This document shows, piece by piece, positions 26,134 to 35,900 of a stretch of 64,000 nucleotides of DNA; position 1 is the stretch's first letter, and every line of letters begins with the position of its first letter. Below the pieces are notes generated by a model, which saw nothing but the letters and a program-made list of their open reading frames with translations, was not told the origin of the DNA and ran no database searches. The stretch lies in assembly GCF_023520895.1 (NCBI RefSeq), contig NZ_CP026029.1, forward strand, positions 3,534,001 through 3,598,000, written 5' to 3'. This stretch comes from Paenibacillus sp. PK3_47 (GTDB lineage Bacteria; Bacillota; Bacilli; Paenibacillales; Paenibacillaceae). Made by a program: the position numbers and the translations under genes.

Positions 26134-27909
26134 CTAGGCTTCCATCTTTTGCGCTGTATACAGACGGTAATACAGGCCGCGGCGTTCAATGAGTTCATCA
26201 TGGGAGCCGCTTTCGGCAATGCCTTTGTTCGCGACATACATGATGCGGTCACAGTTTTTGACGGTGGACAGCCGGTGGGCAATAATGAACGACGTGCGTC
26301 CTTTTAGCAGTTCATTGAGTCCCTTCTGCAGCAGCCGCTCTGTCTTGGCATCAATGGAGGAGGTGGCTTCGTCCAGAATCAGAATGCGCGGATCGGCCAG
26401 CAGTGTTCTGGCGAACGAGATCAGCTGCCGCTGTCCCTGGGAGAGCTTGGAGCCGCGCTCGTTGACCTCTGTCATGTAGCCATGCTCGAATTCACGGATA
26501 AATTCATCGGCACAGACGGTTTTGGCCGCCGCAATAACTTCTTCTTCTGTAGCATCCAGCTTGCCGTAACGGATGTTATCCATAATCGTTCCGGAGAAGA
26601 TAAAGCTGTCCTGCAGCATAATTCCCATCTGGCTGCGCAGTGATTTCAGCGTCACTTGAGAGATATCCTGGCCATCGATCAGAAGTTTACCGCCGGTAAT
26701 GTTATAGAAGCGGGAGATCAGGTTGACGACGGTTGTTTTGCCTGCACCGGTTGGTCCAACCAGGGCGACACTTTCTCCGGCTTTGACATCGAAGGAGATA
26801 TTCTCCAGAATGTTAAGGCCCGGATCATAGGCGAAGGTTACGTTGTCAAAGGTGACCCGCCCCTTGACGGGCGGAAGTGCCTTGGCATCCGGAACATCGC
26901 TGACGGTAACCGGTTCATCCAGCGTTTCAAAGATCCGCTCCAGATAAGCGACGGCATTAATGAAGCTGTTGTAAAGGTTCGATAGATTCAGAATCGGCTG
27001 CCAGAAGCGGGCTGCGTAGTTACTCATGGCGAGAATAACGCCAAAGGTTATATTCTCCGGGCTTAGCGTCAGCAGACCTACCAGGAAGATCATTGTCGTA
27101 ACAATGGTATTCAGATTATCGACAGAGAACGGGATCAGCGTATTATAACGCAGCGCCTTCATCCATTCTGTACGGAAATTGCCGGCAAGGCGGGTAAAGG
27201 TTCCTGCATTATGCTGTTCCCGGGAGAACATTTGCGTAACGCCGATGCCGCTGATGCTCTCCTGCAGATAAGCGTTCAGGTTGGAGCTTTTGTTGGATAC
27301 GGCCTGCCAGGCCCGGCGCTGCCGGGTTTTGATCAGCATCATGATTCCGAAGAACACAGGCAGTCCGGCAAGAATAACGAACGATAGCCTTACATCGACT
27401 GCGAACATGAAGATGGCGATAAAGATCAGATTCACTATTTCCAGGATAAAGTTGATAATACCGTTGGATAACACATCCGAGACGGAATTGACATAGTTTA
27501 CGACCCGGATCAGGATCTTGCCCTGCGGGCGGTCGTCGTAATATTTGAACGGCAGATCCTGCAGATGCTTGAACAGATCGGTGCGGATATCAAGGATAAT
27601 ATCCTGGCCTACACTGGTCATGATCCGCGAGCGGATAGTCGCCAGATATACGCTGACCACAATGGTTGCAAGCATGAGCGCAGACCAGCCTACGAGTTCC
27701 ATTTTGGCGCCTGCCGGAATGGTCACATCGACCACATGCTGCATAATCAGCGGAGCGGATAATGAGATTCCCGCCGAAAGTGCGCTCAGCGCGAATGCGA
27801 GAATCATCGGTTTTTTCTTGCGTCTGATGTAGACCATCGCCCGCCGGAAATGCTTAATATTAAACGGCGACTCCAGATTTTCATCGACGTCGAATCTATT
27901 CCTTGCCAT
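26134..27909 (-). CDS. ABC exporter half-transporter, canonical-site partner
   Basis: About 591 residues from the ATG at 27909. Six transmembrane helices, then an ATPase domain with Walker A GPTGAGKTT, signature LSQGQRQLISFART and Walker B ILILDEATSSID with the catalytic Glu, plus switch His in IIAHRLSTV. It overlaps the upstream partner by 14 bases. Together they form a heterodimeric exporter of the YfiB/YfiC or BmrC/BmrD type, commonly for drugs or lipids. Substrate unknown. No regulator is adjacent. Confidence 0.9.
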   Translation of the reverse strand: MARNRFDVDENLESPFNIKHFRRAMVYIRRKKKPMILAFALSALSAGISLSAPLIMQHVVDVTIPAGAKMELVGWSALMLATIVVSVYLATIRSRIMTSVGQDIILDIRTDLFKHLQDLPFKYYDDRPQGKILIRVVNYVNSVSDVLSNGIINFILEIVNLIFIAIFMFAVDVRLSFVILAGLPVFFGIMMLIKTRQRRAWQAVSNKSSNLNAYLQESISGIGVTQMFSREQHNAGTFTRLAGNFRTEWMKALRYNTLIPFSVDNLNTIVTTMIFLVGLLTLSPENITFGVILAMSNYAARFWQPILNLSNLYNSFINAVAYLERIFETLDEPVTVSDVPDAKALPPVKGRVTFDNVTFAYDPGLNILENISFDVKAGESVALVGPTGAGKTTVVNLISRFYNITGGKLLIDGQDISQVTLKSLRSQMGIMLQDSFIFSGTIMDNIRYGKLDATEEEVIAAAKTVCADEFIREFEHGYMTEVNERGSKLSQGQRQLISFARTLLADPRILILDEATSSIDAKTERLLQKGLNELLKGRTSFIIAHRLSTVKNCDRIMYVANKGIAESGSHDELIERRGLYYRLYTAQKMEA

Positions 27910-29671
27910 GAGCGGCCACCTGCCTTCCAATACCCTCGTTCTGCAGCATAAATACATCGTAGTAGTAGCCCCGTTTGGCCAGGAGCTCGGCGTGGGTGCC
28001 TTCCTCGATCAGACGGCCGTTTTCCAGGATGAGAATCCGGTCGGCTTGTGCGGTTGTCGTTACCCGCTGCGCGATAATAATCTTCGTGCACGGATAGTCC
28101 AGCTCGCGCAGGCTTTTCTGGATATGCTCTTCGGTCTCAAGGTCCACGGCGGAGGTCGTATCATCCAGTATCAGAATCGGACGGCGGACCGCCATAGCCC
28201 GCGCCAGGGCAATCCGCTGCTTCTGGCCGCCTGACAATCCGACACCGCGTTCACCGACAACGGTATCGTAGCCTTCGGGCATTTTGCCAATAAAGTCATG
28301 GGCTGCAGCAAGAGCGGCATAGGATTTGACATCCTCCTCTGGCAGCTCGGGATCACCATAAGCGATGTTGCCGTCAATGGTATCTGAGAACAGCAGCACA
28401 TCCTGGGTCGCCATCCCGATATTTCCGCGGAGTTCATCCAGCTCAAGCTCCCGGACATCGGTGCCGTCTACGAGGACACGTCCTTCCGATACATCATAGA
28501 AACGCGGGATCAGATTGATGATGGTTGTTTTGCCTGCGCCTGTGGAGCCCATAATGGCAACGGTTTCGCCAGGCTCGACTGTAAAGCTCACATCGTTCAG
28601 CACGGTCGCAGTATCATATTTGAAACTGACATGATCGAACTGGATGCGGCCTGCATAACGGCGTTTGTTGACCGGGTTATGCTTGTTTTCAATGGACGGG
28701 CTGGCATAGTAAATATCGACGATCTTGGACAAGCTGGCAAAAAAGCGCTGGATATCATTGATAATGATCCCGATGTTGCGCATAGGGTTCGAAATCGCCC
28801 AGATCAGGGATGAGAATGCAGCGAATTCACCAAAAGTAATCCGGCCATTGATCAGGAACAGCCCGCCGGCCAGCAGCAGAATAACGTTAAAGCCCTGGGC
28901 GAAGCTCTCCAGATACGGGAAGTAATCCAGCCAGACGAGTGCAGCCTTTTTGTTGGCCTTGGAATAGTTCACACTCTTGTCTGTAAATTTCTCAATCTCG
29001 AACTCTTCGCGGGCGAAGGCCTTGACTACACGGTTGCCTGAAATATTCTCCTGTGTTGTCGTGTTCAGCTGGGACAGACGTTCCCGCAGGTCGATATACA
29101 TCGGGCGGACACGCTTGGCAAATATGTAGGCCACGATAAAAATCGGCGGAGAAAGAATCAGCATCCACAGCGTCAGCTCCACATCAATCGTAAAGAAATA
29201 AATGACGGCGGCTGCAAAAATTGTGAGCGATTCAATAATCGTCTTGAAAATCCACGCCATGGAGTGGCGCACCATATCCAGGTCACCTGTCATTTTGGTC
29301 ATAAGGTCACCGGTACGGTTCTGGTCGTAATACTTTCTGTCCTGGCCCTGGATTTTGTTGTACAGATACACACGGATGTTGTACATCATGTTCTGCGAAG
29401 ACCGTTCATACTGCATGGTCGTTACATAAGCAAGACCCGTGCGCAGCAGGGAAAAGCCGATCATACCCAGACAGAGCGCGATGAGCAGCCCCCGTTCATC
29501 TGTAAGATTCTGCACTGCATTGTCGCCGGCTATGAACGTATCGACAATGCGCTGGCTGATGTACGGATTCACAATCGTAAGCGCAGAGCCTACCACTGAT
29601 AGGCAGAGGGCAAAAACATACCGCGTACGGTTTCCCTCCAGATTCTGCCACAGCCACTTCAGTTCAAACAC
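27896..29671 (-). CDS. ABC exporter half-transporter, degenerate-site partner
   Basis: 591 residues: six-helix membrane domain, then Walker A GSTGAGKTT, signature LSGGQKQRIALARA and Walker B ILILDDTTSAVD, where the usual catalytic Glu is Asp. The switch region is IIAQRVTTT, with Gln in place of the H-loop His. Both changes mark the degenerate ATP site of heterodimeric ABC exporters. First gene of the two-gene operon; the second supplies the intact residues. Confidence 0.9.
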   Translation of the reverse strand: MFELKWLWQNLEGNRTRYVFALCLSVVGSALTIVNPYISQRIVDTFIAGDNAVQNLTDERGLLIALCLGMIGFSLLRTGLAYVTTMQYERSSQNMMYNIRVYLYNKIQGQDRKYYDQNRTGDLMTKMTGDLDMVRHSMAWIFKTIIESLTIFAAAVIYFFTIDVELTLWMLILSPPIFIVAYIFAKRVRPMYIDLRERLSQLNTTTQENISGNRVVKAFAREEFEIEKFTDKSVNYSKANKKAALVWLDYFPYLESFAQGFNVILLLAGGLFLINGRITFGEFAAFSSLIWAISNPMRNIGIIINDIQRFFASLSKIVDIYYASPSIENKHNPVNKRRYAGRIQFDHVSFKYDTATVLNDVSFTVEPGETVAIMGSTGAGKTTIINLIPRFYDVSEGRVLVDGTDVRELELDELRGNIGMATQDVLLFSDTIDGNIAYGDPELPEEDVKSYAALAAAHDFIGKMPEGYDTVVGERGVGLSGGQKQRIALARAMAVRRPILILDDTTSAVDLETEEHIQKSLRELDYPCTKIIIAQRVTTTAQADRILILENGRLIEEGTHAELLAKRGYYYDVFMLQNEGIGRQVAAHGKE

Positions 29672-30134
29672 ATCTGATCACCTGTTTCTGTTTGTCTTTT
29701 TTGTCTGCCTAATGAATAAATCAACGTGATTATAACACAATAAACGGCTGGCATCGGCAACTGGAGAAACTTCTTTTTACAATCGCTTGAACACCCTTTT
29801 TAAGCCGCTGAAAGCCTTGCTGGCAGAGCCATGTTTTATAATAGAAGAGTTCATGGATGAACTCCATGGGAAGGATTTTTATAATTAAACTTTACCTTGC
29901 ATTTTTGGGGAGAGCGCAATCAAGAATAATATGGAGAAATAATCAAGGTAATCAATAATACAGCAGACGGGAGCCGATACGGAACCGGCGGCTTTTGACG
30001 GGGGAGAAGGCTGTCACATCTGAAGCAGGAGGACAAAGAATCGCTACGCTGGGTACGCACAGGGGAACCGCAAGGTGATGATGCTGCACACGCAGCAGGG
30101 TTATGAGCTGGAGAGGTATCGCTAATTGTGCGCC
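29672..30134. other. intergenic region with possible gene-end remnant
   Basis: Nothing secure is coded here. On the plus strand, 30040-30125 reads RYAGYAQGNRKVMMLHTQQ and ends YELERYR-stop just before the repeat array, but the frame is blocked upstream by a stop and has no start. It may be a relic of a lost gene. Confidence 0.3.
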
Positions 30135-30498
30135 GTGAGGATCGGCGGGCCAAATGTATGCGAAAAATCGAGTACAATGTGCTGCCGTGAGGATCGGCGG
30201 ACCAAATGTACGCGAAAAATCGAGTATAATGTGCTGCCGTGGGGATCGGTGGGCCAAATATACGCGAAAAATCGAGTTCAATGAGCTGCCGCGAGGATCG
30301 GCGGACCAAATGTACGCGAAAAATCGAGTACAATGGGCTGCCGTGAGGATCGGCGGACCAAATGTACGCGAAAAATCGAGTACAATGAGCTGCCGTGAGG
30401 ATCGGCGGACCAAATGTACGCGAAAAATCGAGTATAATGTGCTGCCGCGAGGATCGGCGGACCAAATGTACGCGAAAAATCGAGTACAATGGGCTGCC
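30135..30498. repeat. seven tandem 52-bp repeats with internal palindrome
   Basis: Seven contiguous units, starting at 30135, 30187, 30239, 30291, 30343, 30395 and 30447, with a few substitutions between units. Each holds an imperfect inverted repeat (TGTACGCGA, AAAA loop, TCGAGTACA). There are no unique spacers, so it is not CRISPR. Long open frames exist on both strands through the array because 52 is not a multiple of three; they have no start signals and are not credible genes. The CGAGTACA core recurs at 781-846. Confidence 0.9.
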
Positions 30499-30545
30499 GC
30501 AACGTAAACAGTTGTTCATAGGCTACAGCCACTTTCTTTTCGGAT

Positions 30546-30568
30546 AACGCCCCCGTTTCGGGGGCGTT
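30546..30568. terminator. GC-rich hairpin between repeat array and ClbS-like gene
   Basis: AACGCCCCCG-TTT-CGGGGGCGTT, a perfect 10-bp stem lying 32 bases past the stop of the minus-strand gene. T-runs are weak on both sides. Confidence 0.6.
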
Positions 30569-30599
30569 GTTCAATATTACTCTCCGTAGGCATCATCCC

Positions 30600-31124
30600 T
30601 TAGAGATATTGCACCCTGAGCTTCTTCCACTTCCTGATCTTCGTCCGGAAGGAGGTGAAGGGGGCGACGGAGTTGATATGAATCCACCGGGCCATCGGCC
30701 AATTCTCTTTGGTGCCTGTCCATGTGTGCACGCCCTGGGTGAACAGCTCCTCATCAGTTAGTGTATCAATCCATTCCAGCCACTGCTGCTCCTGCAGCCG
30801 GAATAATTCCCGCAGCTCAGTAAGGGAATATTCAGCGTACTTCTTATAGAAGGAATCATACAGTCCGCCAAGCTGGTTCCATTTGTATTCTGGAGACGGC
30901 ATATGCACGGCCCGGCCTTCCCGTTCATCTTTGTCCCAGCCCATCACGAGTGGAAGCCAGCCGAGCTGGTAGGCAAGGATTTCGGCGGGGGTTTTATCCA
31001 CCTCCGGTAACCGTAAATCTTTATCGCTGTTCTCCACCCCGTCATACTCCGCATCCAGCAGTATGTACTTCGCATGGATAGTTTCTATTAAATCCGCCTT
31101 GGATACATAATCATAGCTTGCCAT
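30600..31124 (-). CDS. ClbS/DfsB family four-helix-bundle protein
   Basis: 174 residues with GAGGTG before the ATG. The sequence (SKADLIETIHAKYILLDAEY ... LAYQLGWLPLVMGWDKDE ... SLTELRELFRLQEQQWLEWI ... WTGTKENWPMARWIHINSVA) is that of the ClbS/DfsB family, related to DinB four-helix bundles. ClbS itself hydrolyses the cyclopropane warhead of colibactin and protects producer cells; most homologues are uncharacterised. No colibactin-type cluster is nearby. Cytosolic. Confidence 0.85.
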   Translation of the reverse strand: MASYDYVSKADLIETIHAKYILLDAEYDGVENSDKDLRLPEVDKTPAEILAYQLGWLPLVMGWDKDEREGRAVHMPSPEYKWNQLGGLYDSFYKKYAEYSLTELRELFRLQEQQWLEWIDTLTDEELFTQGVHTWTGTKENWPMARWIHINSVAPFTSFRTKIRKWKKLRVQYL

Positions 31125-31297
31125 AAGCAGAACACCTCGCTTTTATCCTAGTTTTACCACAATAGAGTGACGGCAGTATGTCATGTTTAAAGATAAGGTA
31201 CCATAAGGGGGGATATCCCTGGAAGATGGGCCAGTCATAGGCTGCAAGAACTTTTACCGTTAAACAGGTTTAATATCCGCTGGAGAAAAGAAAAAAA

Positions 31298-31314
31298 TGT
31301 TATATAATCTTACA
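31298..31314 (+). promoter_or_regulatory. GlnR/TnrA box, upstream site
   Basis: TGTTA-TATAATC-TTACA is a perfect match to the TGTNA-N7-TNACA consensus of Bacillales nitrogen regulators. It lies 84 bp upstream of the second box. Confidence 0.75.
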
Positions 31315-31381
31315 TATAATCTAAATAAATGCGTTTAAATGCGTTGCTTTATCGCCTTTTAATAAAATATTTAAAATTTTA

Positions 31382-31421
31382 TGTTATTTATATTGACATT
31401 GTTTTCGAAGCTCTTTATATT
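31382..31421 (+). promoter_or_regulatory. nitrate operon promoter with overlapping GlnR/TnrA box
   Basis: A perfect sigma-A promoter, TTGACA (31393-31398), 17-base spacer, TATATT (31416-31421), predicts a start near 31428. A second perfect box, TGTTA-TTTATAT-TGACA (31382-31398), covers the -35. The upstream box may activate and this one may repress, as reported for GlnR at nif promoters in Paenibacillus; the roles here are inferred. Confidence 0.8.
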
Positions 31422-31427
31422 GGCAGT

Positions 31428-31671
31428 ATAAGGTTTAAGCGGCCGGGCAATGTGCCCTGGCAAGTCTGACAGGTCATCCTCACAACGCTGTGGCCGGATG
31501 CACTGTTATGCTGATGTTACTGAACCTATCATAGTGTCAGTCACGATGATGTGACTGCAAATGGCAACGGGGCCGATGAACGAAATCCGCAGGTAATGCG
31601 GGTTCTGTTAGTCGGCTTCTTTTTGTCATACCCGCAGCATTGTCTGCCCATAATCAGGAGGAGGTTCCGAG
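31428..31671 (+). promoter_or_regulatory. long structured 5' leader of nitrate operon
   Basis: About 244 untranslated bases. A 7-bp hairpin with six-base loop (CAGTCAC-GATGAT-GTGACTG, 31538-31557) stands 14 bases before a strong intrinsic terminator (31572-31625), which is followed by AGGAGGAGG and the transporter gene. This is the layout of a transcription attenuator, possibly controlled by an ANTAR antiterminator or a Moco-type riboswitch. I could not match either consensus with confidence. Confidence 0.5.
31572..31625 (+). terminator. leader terminator/attenuator before nitrate transporter
   Basis: A nearly continuous ~20-bp stem (GCCGATGAACGAAATCCGCA with TGCGGGTTCTGTTAGTCGGC, GGTAA loop) followed by TTCTTTTT, located 46 bases before the transporter start rather than after a gene. 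Confidence 0.85.
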
Positions 31672-32904
31672 ATGGAAGCAAAAGGATTCCGTAAGGCCGG
31701 CCATGCCCCGAGTTTGTTGTCAGCGTTTTTGTATTTTGATGTCAGTTTTATGATTTGGGTGCTGTGCGGAGCTCTGTCGCTGTACATCACTAAGGATTTT
31801 GGCTTATCGGATACCCAGAAAGCCACGATGGTGGCGATTCCTATTCTTGGCGGCTCGGTGTTCCGGATTCCTATGGGAATATTGGCAGACCGTATCGGCT
31901 GCAAAAAGGCAGGACTGATCGGTATGTCCCTGACGCTGATTCCGCTTTTTTGGGGATGGCTTGGCGGCACCAGCCTGCTGCAGATTCATATGATCGGCTT
32001 TCTGCTGGGATTTGCGGGTGCGAGCTTTGCCGTATCCCTGTCCCTGGCCAGCCGCTGGTATCCTCCGCAATATCAGGGGCTGGCGATGGGCATTGCCGGA
32101 GCAGGGAACAGCGGGACGGCGCTGGCCACCTTTTTTGGACCGCAGATCGCTCAGGCTTACGGATGGCACAATGTGTTTGCTGTCGCGCTGATTCCCCTGA
32201 TTATCGTCATGATTGTGTTTGCTGTCTTGGTCAAAGATGCCCCGAATGCCCCTGCACCCAAACCGCTGAAGGATTATCTCAGTGTCTTCAAGCATGCCGA
32301 TACCTGGTGGTTCTCGATGTTCTATGCGATTACCTTTGGAGGATTCGTCGGTTTCGCTAACTATGCAAGTATTTTCTTCTATGATGTGTACGGTGACGGC
32401 ACGGTAGCCGGCGGCTTGAGCAGGGTTCAAATCGGTTACCTTGTAACGATTACAGTCATTGCAGGCAGTCTTTTCCGGCCTGTAGGAGGCTGGATTGCAG
32501 ATAAAATCGGCGGAATGCGCCTTCTGCTGATTTTGTACAGTGTGATTACCGTATGTGCCTTTGCCATTGCGTCTATGCCGGGTTCTTTCCTTGTTATGCT
32601 TCTGTATACCAGTGTAATGATGGCCAGTCTCGGTATGGGGAACGGTTCGGTATTTCAGATTATCCCCCAGCGGTTCTCCAGAGAAATTGGAGTGATTACC
32701 GGTATTGTCGGTGCTGCAGGAGGACTTGGGGGGTATTTGCTGCCCACCTACATTCTCGGTCCGTTAAAACAATCCACCGGCTCCCAAGCCACAGGCTTTC
32801 TGGTTGTAGGTTCCATCGTGCTGCTTACAACACTGGTTTTCTATGCAGTCACACGTTCATGGAGAAAAACCTGGGCCAAGGCGGAATCCGGGGTCAATTT
32901 CTAA
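31672..32904 (+). CDS. NarK/NasA-type nitrate/nitrite MFS transporter
   Basis: 410 residues, twelve hydrophobic helices. Features of the nitrate-nitrite porter family: GILADRIGCKKAG between helices 2 and 3, and two Gly-rich nitrate signatures, AGAGNSGTALATFFGPQ and GAAGGLGGYLLPTY. Its single-domain size suits a nitrate importer for assimilation. It is the first gene after the GlnR-boxed promoter and leader, 38 bases ahead of the nitrate reductase gene. Confidence 0.92.
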   Translation: MEAKGFRKAGHAPSLLSAFLYFDVSFMIWVLCGALSLYITKDFGLSDTQKATMVAIPILGGSVFRIPMGILADRIGCKKAGLIGMSLTLIPLFWGWLGGTSLLQIHMIGFLLGFAGASFAVSLSLASRWYPPQYQGLAMGIAGAGNSGTALATFFGPQIAQAYGWHNVFAVALIPLIIVMIVFAVLVKDAPNAPAPKPLKDYLSVFKHADTWWFSMFYAITFGGFVGFANYASIFFYDVYGDGTVAGGLSRVQIGYLVTITVIAGSLFRPVGGWIADKIGGMRLLLILYSVITVCAFAIASMPGSFLVMLLYTSVMMASLGMGNGSVFQIIPQRFSREIGVITGIVGAAGGLGGYLLPTYILGPLKQSTGSQATGFLVVGSIVLLTTLVFYAVTRSWRKTWAKAESGVNF

Positions 32905-32942
32905 TCCATTAAAAAAGAAGACTTCCCTGGCGGTGAATCCAC

Positions 32943-35900
32943 ATGACTATTCAAAAAGTAAAAAGCGTCTGTCCCTACTGCGGCGTCGGCTGCGGCATGA
33001 TTCTGGAGGTGTCCGGTAACCGTGTGGTCAAAATCACCGGAGATAAGGAGCATCCGGCCAATTTCGGCAGATTATGCACCAAAGGAAGCAATGCAGCCGC
33101 AGCTATCACCGGACCAGGACGCTTGGAGGCTGCTTACAGACGTCAAGACCGGAAAAGTGAACCCGCCAGAGTTCCTTTAGATGAGATGATTAGTGAAACG
33201 GCCCGGCGGCTCCGGGGTATCCTTGAGGAACACGGGCCGGATGCACTGTCTTTTTATGTCTCAGGACAAATGACGCTGGAAGCCCAATACCTGATCAACA
33301 AGCTGGCCAAAGGTTACATCCGCACGAACAATATCGAATCGAATTCACGCCTGTGCATGGCAAGCGCCGGCAGCGGATATAAACTGTCGCTTGGGGCGGA
33401 CGGTCCTCCGGGATCTTACCAGGATATGGACTGCACGGATTTGTTCTTTGTGACTGGTGCCAATATGGCTGATTGCCATCCGATTCTCTTCCTCCGGATG
33501 ATGGACCGGGTCAAAGCCGGAGCGAAGCTGATTGTGGTTGATCCCCGCCGGACAGCTACTGCGGATAAAGCGCATCTGTACCTGCAGATCCGGCCGGGGA
33601 CCGATCTGGCTCTGCTTAACGGAATGCTGCATCTGCTGATGAAGAACGGCCATACCGACCCCGCCTTTATTGAGGAGTTCACTTCCGGGTTTGAGGTTAT
33701 GCCGGATTTCCTGGAGGAGTATTCCCCGGACAGAGTAGCCGGGATCACAGGGATCCCTGAGGCGGACATCCGTCAGGCAGCAGAAATGATCGGCAGGGCG
33801 GCCAACTGGATGACGCTCTGGACCATGGGTCTTAATCAGAGCACGCACGGTACCTGGCACACGAATGCCATCTGCAATCTGCACCTGGCCACAGGCGCCA
33901 TATGCCGTCCGGGCAGCGGGCCCTTCTCGCTCACCGGCCAGCCCAATGCCATGGGCGGCCGGGAGATGGGGTACATGGGTCCCGGCTTGCCGGGACAGCG
34001 CTCTGTACTGGCCGAAGCCGATCGCAGATTTATGGAACGGCTGTGGGAGGTGCCCGAAGGCACCCTCCGCAGTGATACAGGCAGCGGCACTGTATCCATG
34101 TTTGAGAGCATGAGGGCCGGAGAGATCAAAGCCTGCTGGATTATCTGCACCAATCCTGTGGCTACTGTACCTAACCGCAGCAATGTGATCGCGGGACTGG
34201 AAGCTGCCGAGCTGGTCATCACCCAGGACAGCTTTATGGAGACTGAAACTAACAAATACGCGGATATTCTGCTGCCGGGGGCTTTGTGGGCAGAAGGCGA
34301 GGGCGTGATGATTAATTCGGAACGCAACTTGACCCTGCTGCAAAAAGCGGTAGAACCTCCGGGTGAAGCAGTGCCCGACTGGCAGATCATTGCCCGGGTG
34401 GCCTGTGAAATGGGGTATGCTGCGGCGTTTTCCTATGCTTCCTCGGAAGAGGTATACAAGGAAATCCAACAGGCCTGGAACCCGAAGACCGGCTATGACA
34501 TCCGGGGAGCAGATTATATGCGGCTGCGTAACACCCCGGTGCAGTGGCCTTGTCCCCCGGACAGTACGGATGACCGTAATCCGATACGATACTTGGCAGA
34601 AGCGGCTGGCAGCGGCGCGGCTCTGGAGGGGTGGAACAGCGGCGTAAGCCGGATTGTTTTCCCCACAGACAGCGGCAAAGGGGTATTCTGGGCGCGCCCG
34701 TATCTGCCGCCTGCCGAAATGCCGGATCAGGAATATCCGTTTGTGCTGAACTCCGGACGATTGCAGCATCAATGGCATACTCTTACCAAGACGGGAAAGA
34801 GCGGGAAGCTGAATAAGCTTAATCCGGGTCCTTTTGTAGAGATTCATCCGGAGGATGCGGAGGTACTCGGCATTGCAGAACGTGACCCGGTTGAGATTTG
34901 TTCCAGGCGCGGGAAGGCCGTTCTGCCGGCGGTCATTACAGACCGTGTGCTTCCCGGAAACTGCTTTGCTCCCTTTCACTGGAACGATCTATATGGCAGC
35001 CATTTGGCGATCAACGCGCTCACCAATGATGCAGTCGATCCCTTGTCCCTGCAGCCTGAATTGAAATATTGTTCCGTTACACTGGCTAAGGCAGCAGAGT
35101 ACCTGGCGGAGAAGCAGGAAGTGCCCGGCAGGGACGGAGCTGAACCGGAATCACTAACCTGTAAGGTTAGCAATCATACGAAGGAGGCCGTGCATATGGC
35201 ACAGTTGGATATGCTGGAAGCGGTTCTGGGGTTACCATCCCGGACAGCGATAACGCTGGATACCCGCGAACAGGATTATTTGTCGGGATTCATAACCAGC
35301 CTGCGCACCGGGGAGGCTCTCAGTGATACCGGTGTTCCGGTTCTTCCGCCTTCTGCGCCGTTTGGGCCGCAGACGCGTTATTGGGTAGACGGCCTGCTGG
35401 CCGGCATGTTCTCGCGGAGTGCTCTTCAGGAAGGCGAAAGTTTACGGGAGACGAAGCTTCCAGTCACTCTGCTCTGGGCTTCACAGACCGGAAATGCAGA
35501 AGGTGCCGCCATTCATTGCGCGCAAAAGCTGCAGGCTGCCGGGTATGACGTGCGGCTGATCAACATGAATCAGTATCCTGTGGAGGAACTGGCCCGGCAG
35601 CAGCATGTACTGTTCATTGCCAGCACATTCGGAGCCGGAGACCCGCCGGATAATGGAGCGGCCTTCTATCAGTCGCTGTCCGGGGGCCTTGCTCCCCGGT
35701 TAACGAACCTGAACTATGCCGTCCTGGCGCTGGGGGATTCAAATTATGATCTGTTCTGCGGCTTCGGCAGCAATCTGGATCACCGGTTGTCTGAGCTTGG
35801 TGCGCAGCGGCTCCTGGAGTGTACCCGTTGTGATACGGATTACGAAGAGCAGGTTGAAGCATGGAGCGCTGCAGTCTCCGGAGAGCTAAGCCGGTCGGTA

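Noticed and set aside
30135-30498. CRISPR array
   Set aside because: Units are contiguous and near-identical, with no unique spacers and no cas genes.
29920-30519. Long open frames on both strands through the 52-bp array (about 200, 153 and 117 codons)
   Set aside because: They are by-products of a repeat unit whose length is not a multiple of three and which lacks stops. They have no ribosome site, and the peptides are simple repeats.
33345-34979. 544-codon open frame antisense to the nitrate reductase
   Set aside because: It is a mirror frame of a strongly conserved gene, Arg/Pro/His-rich, with no family features.
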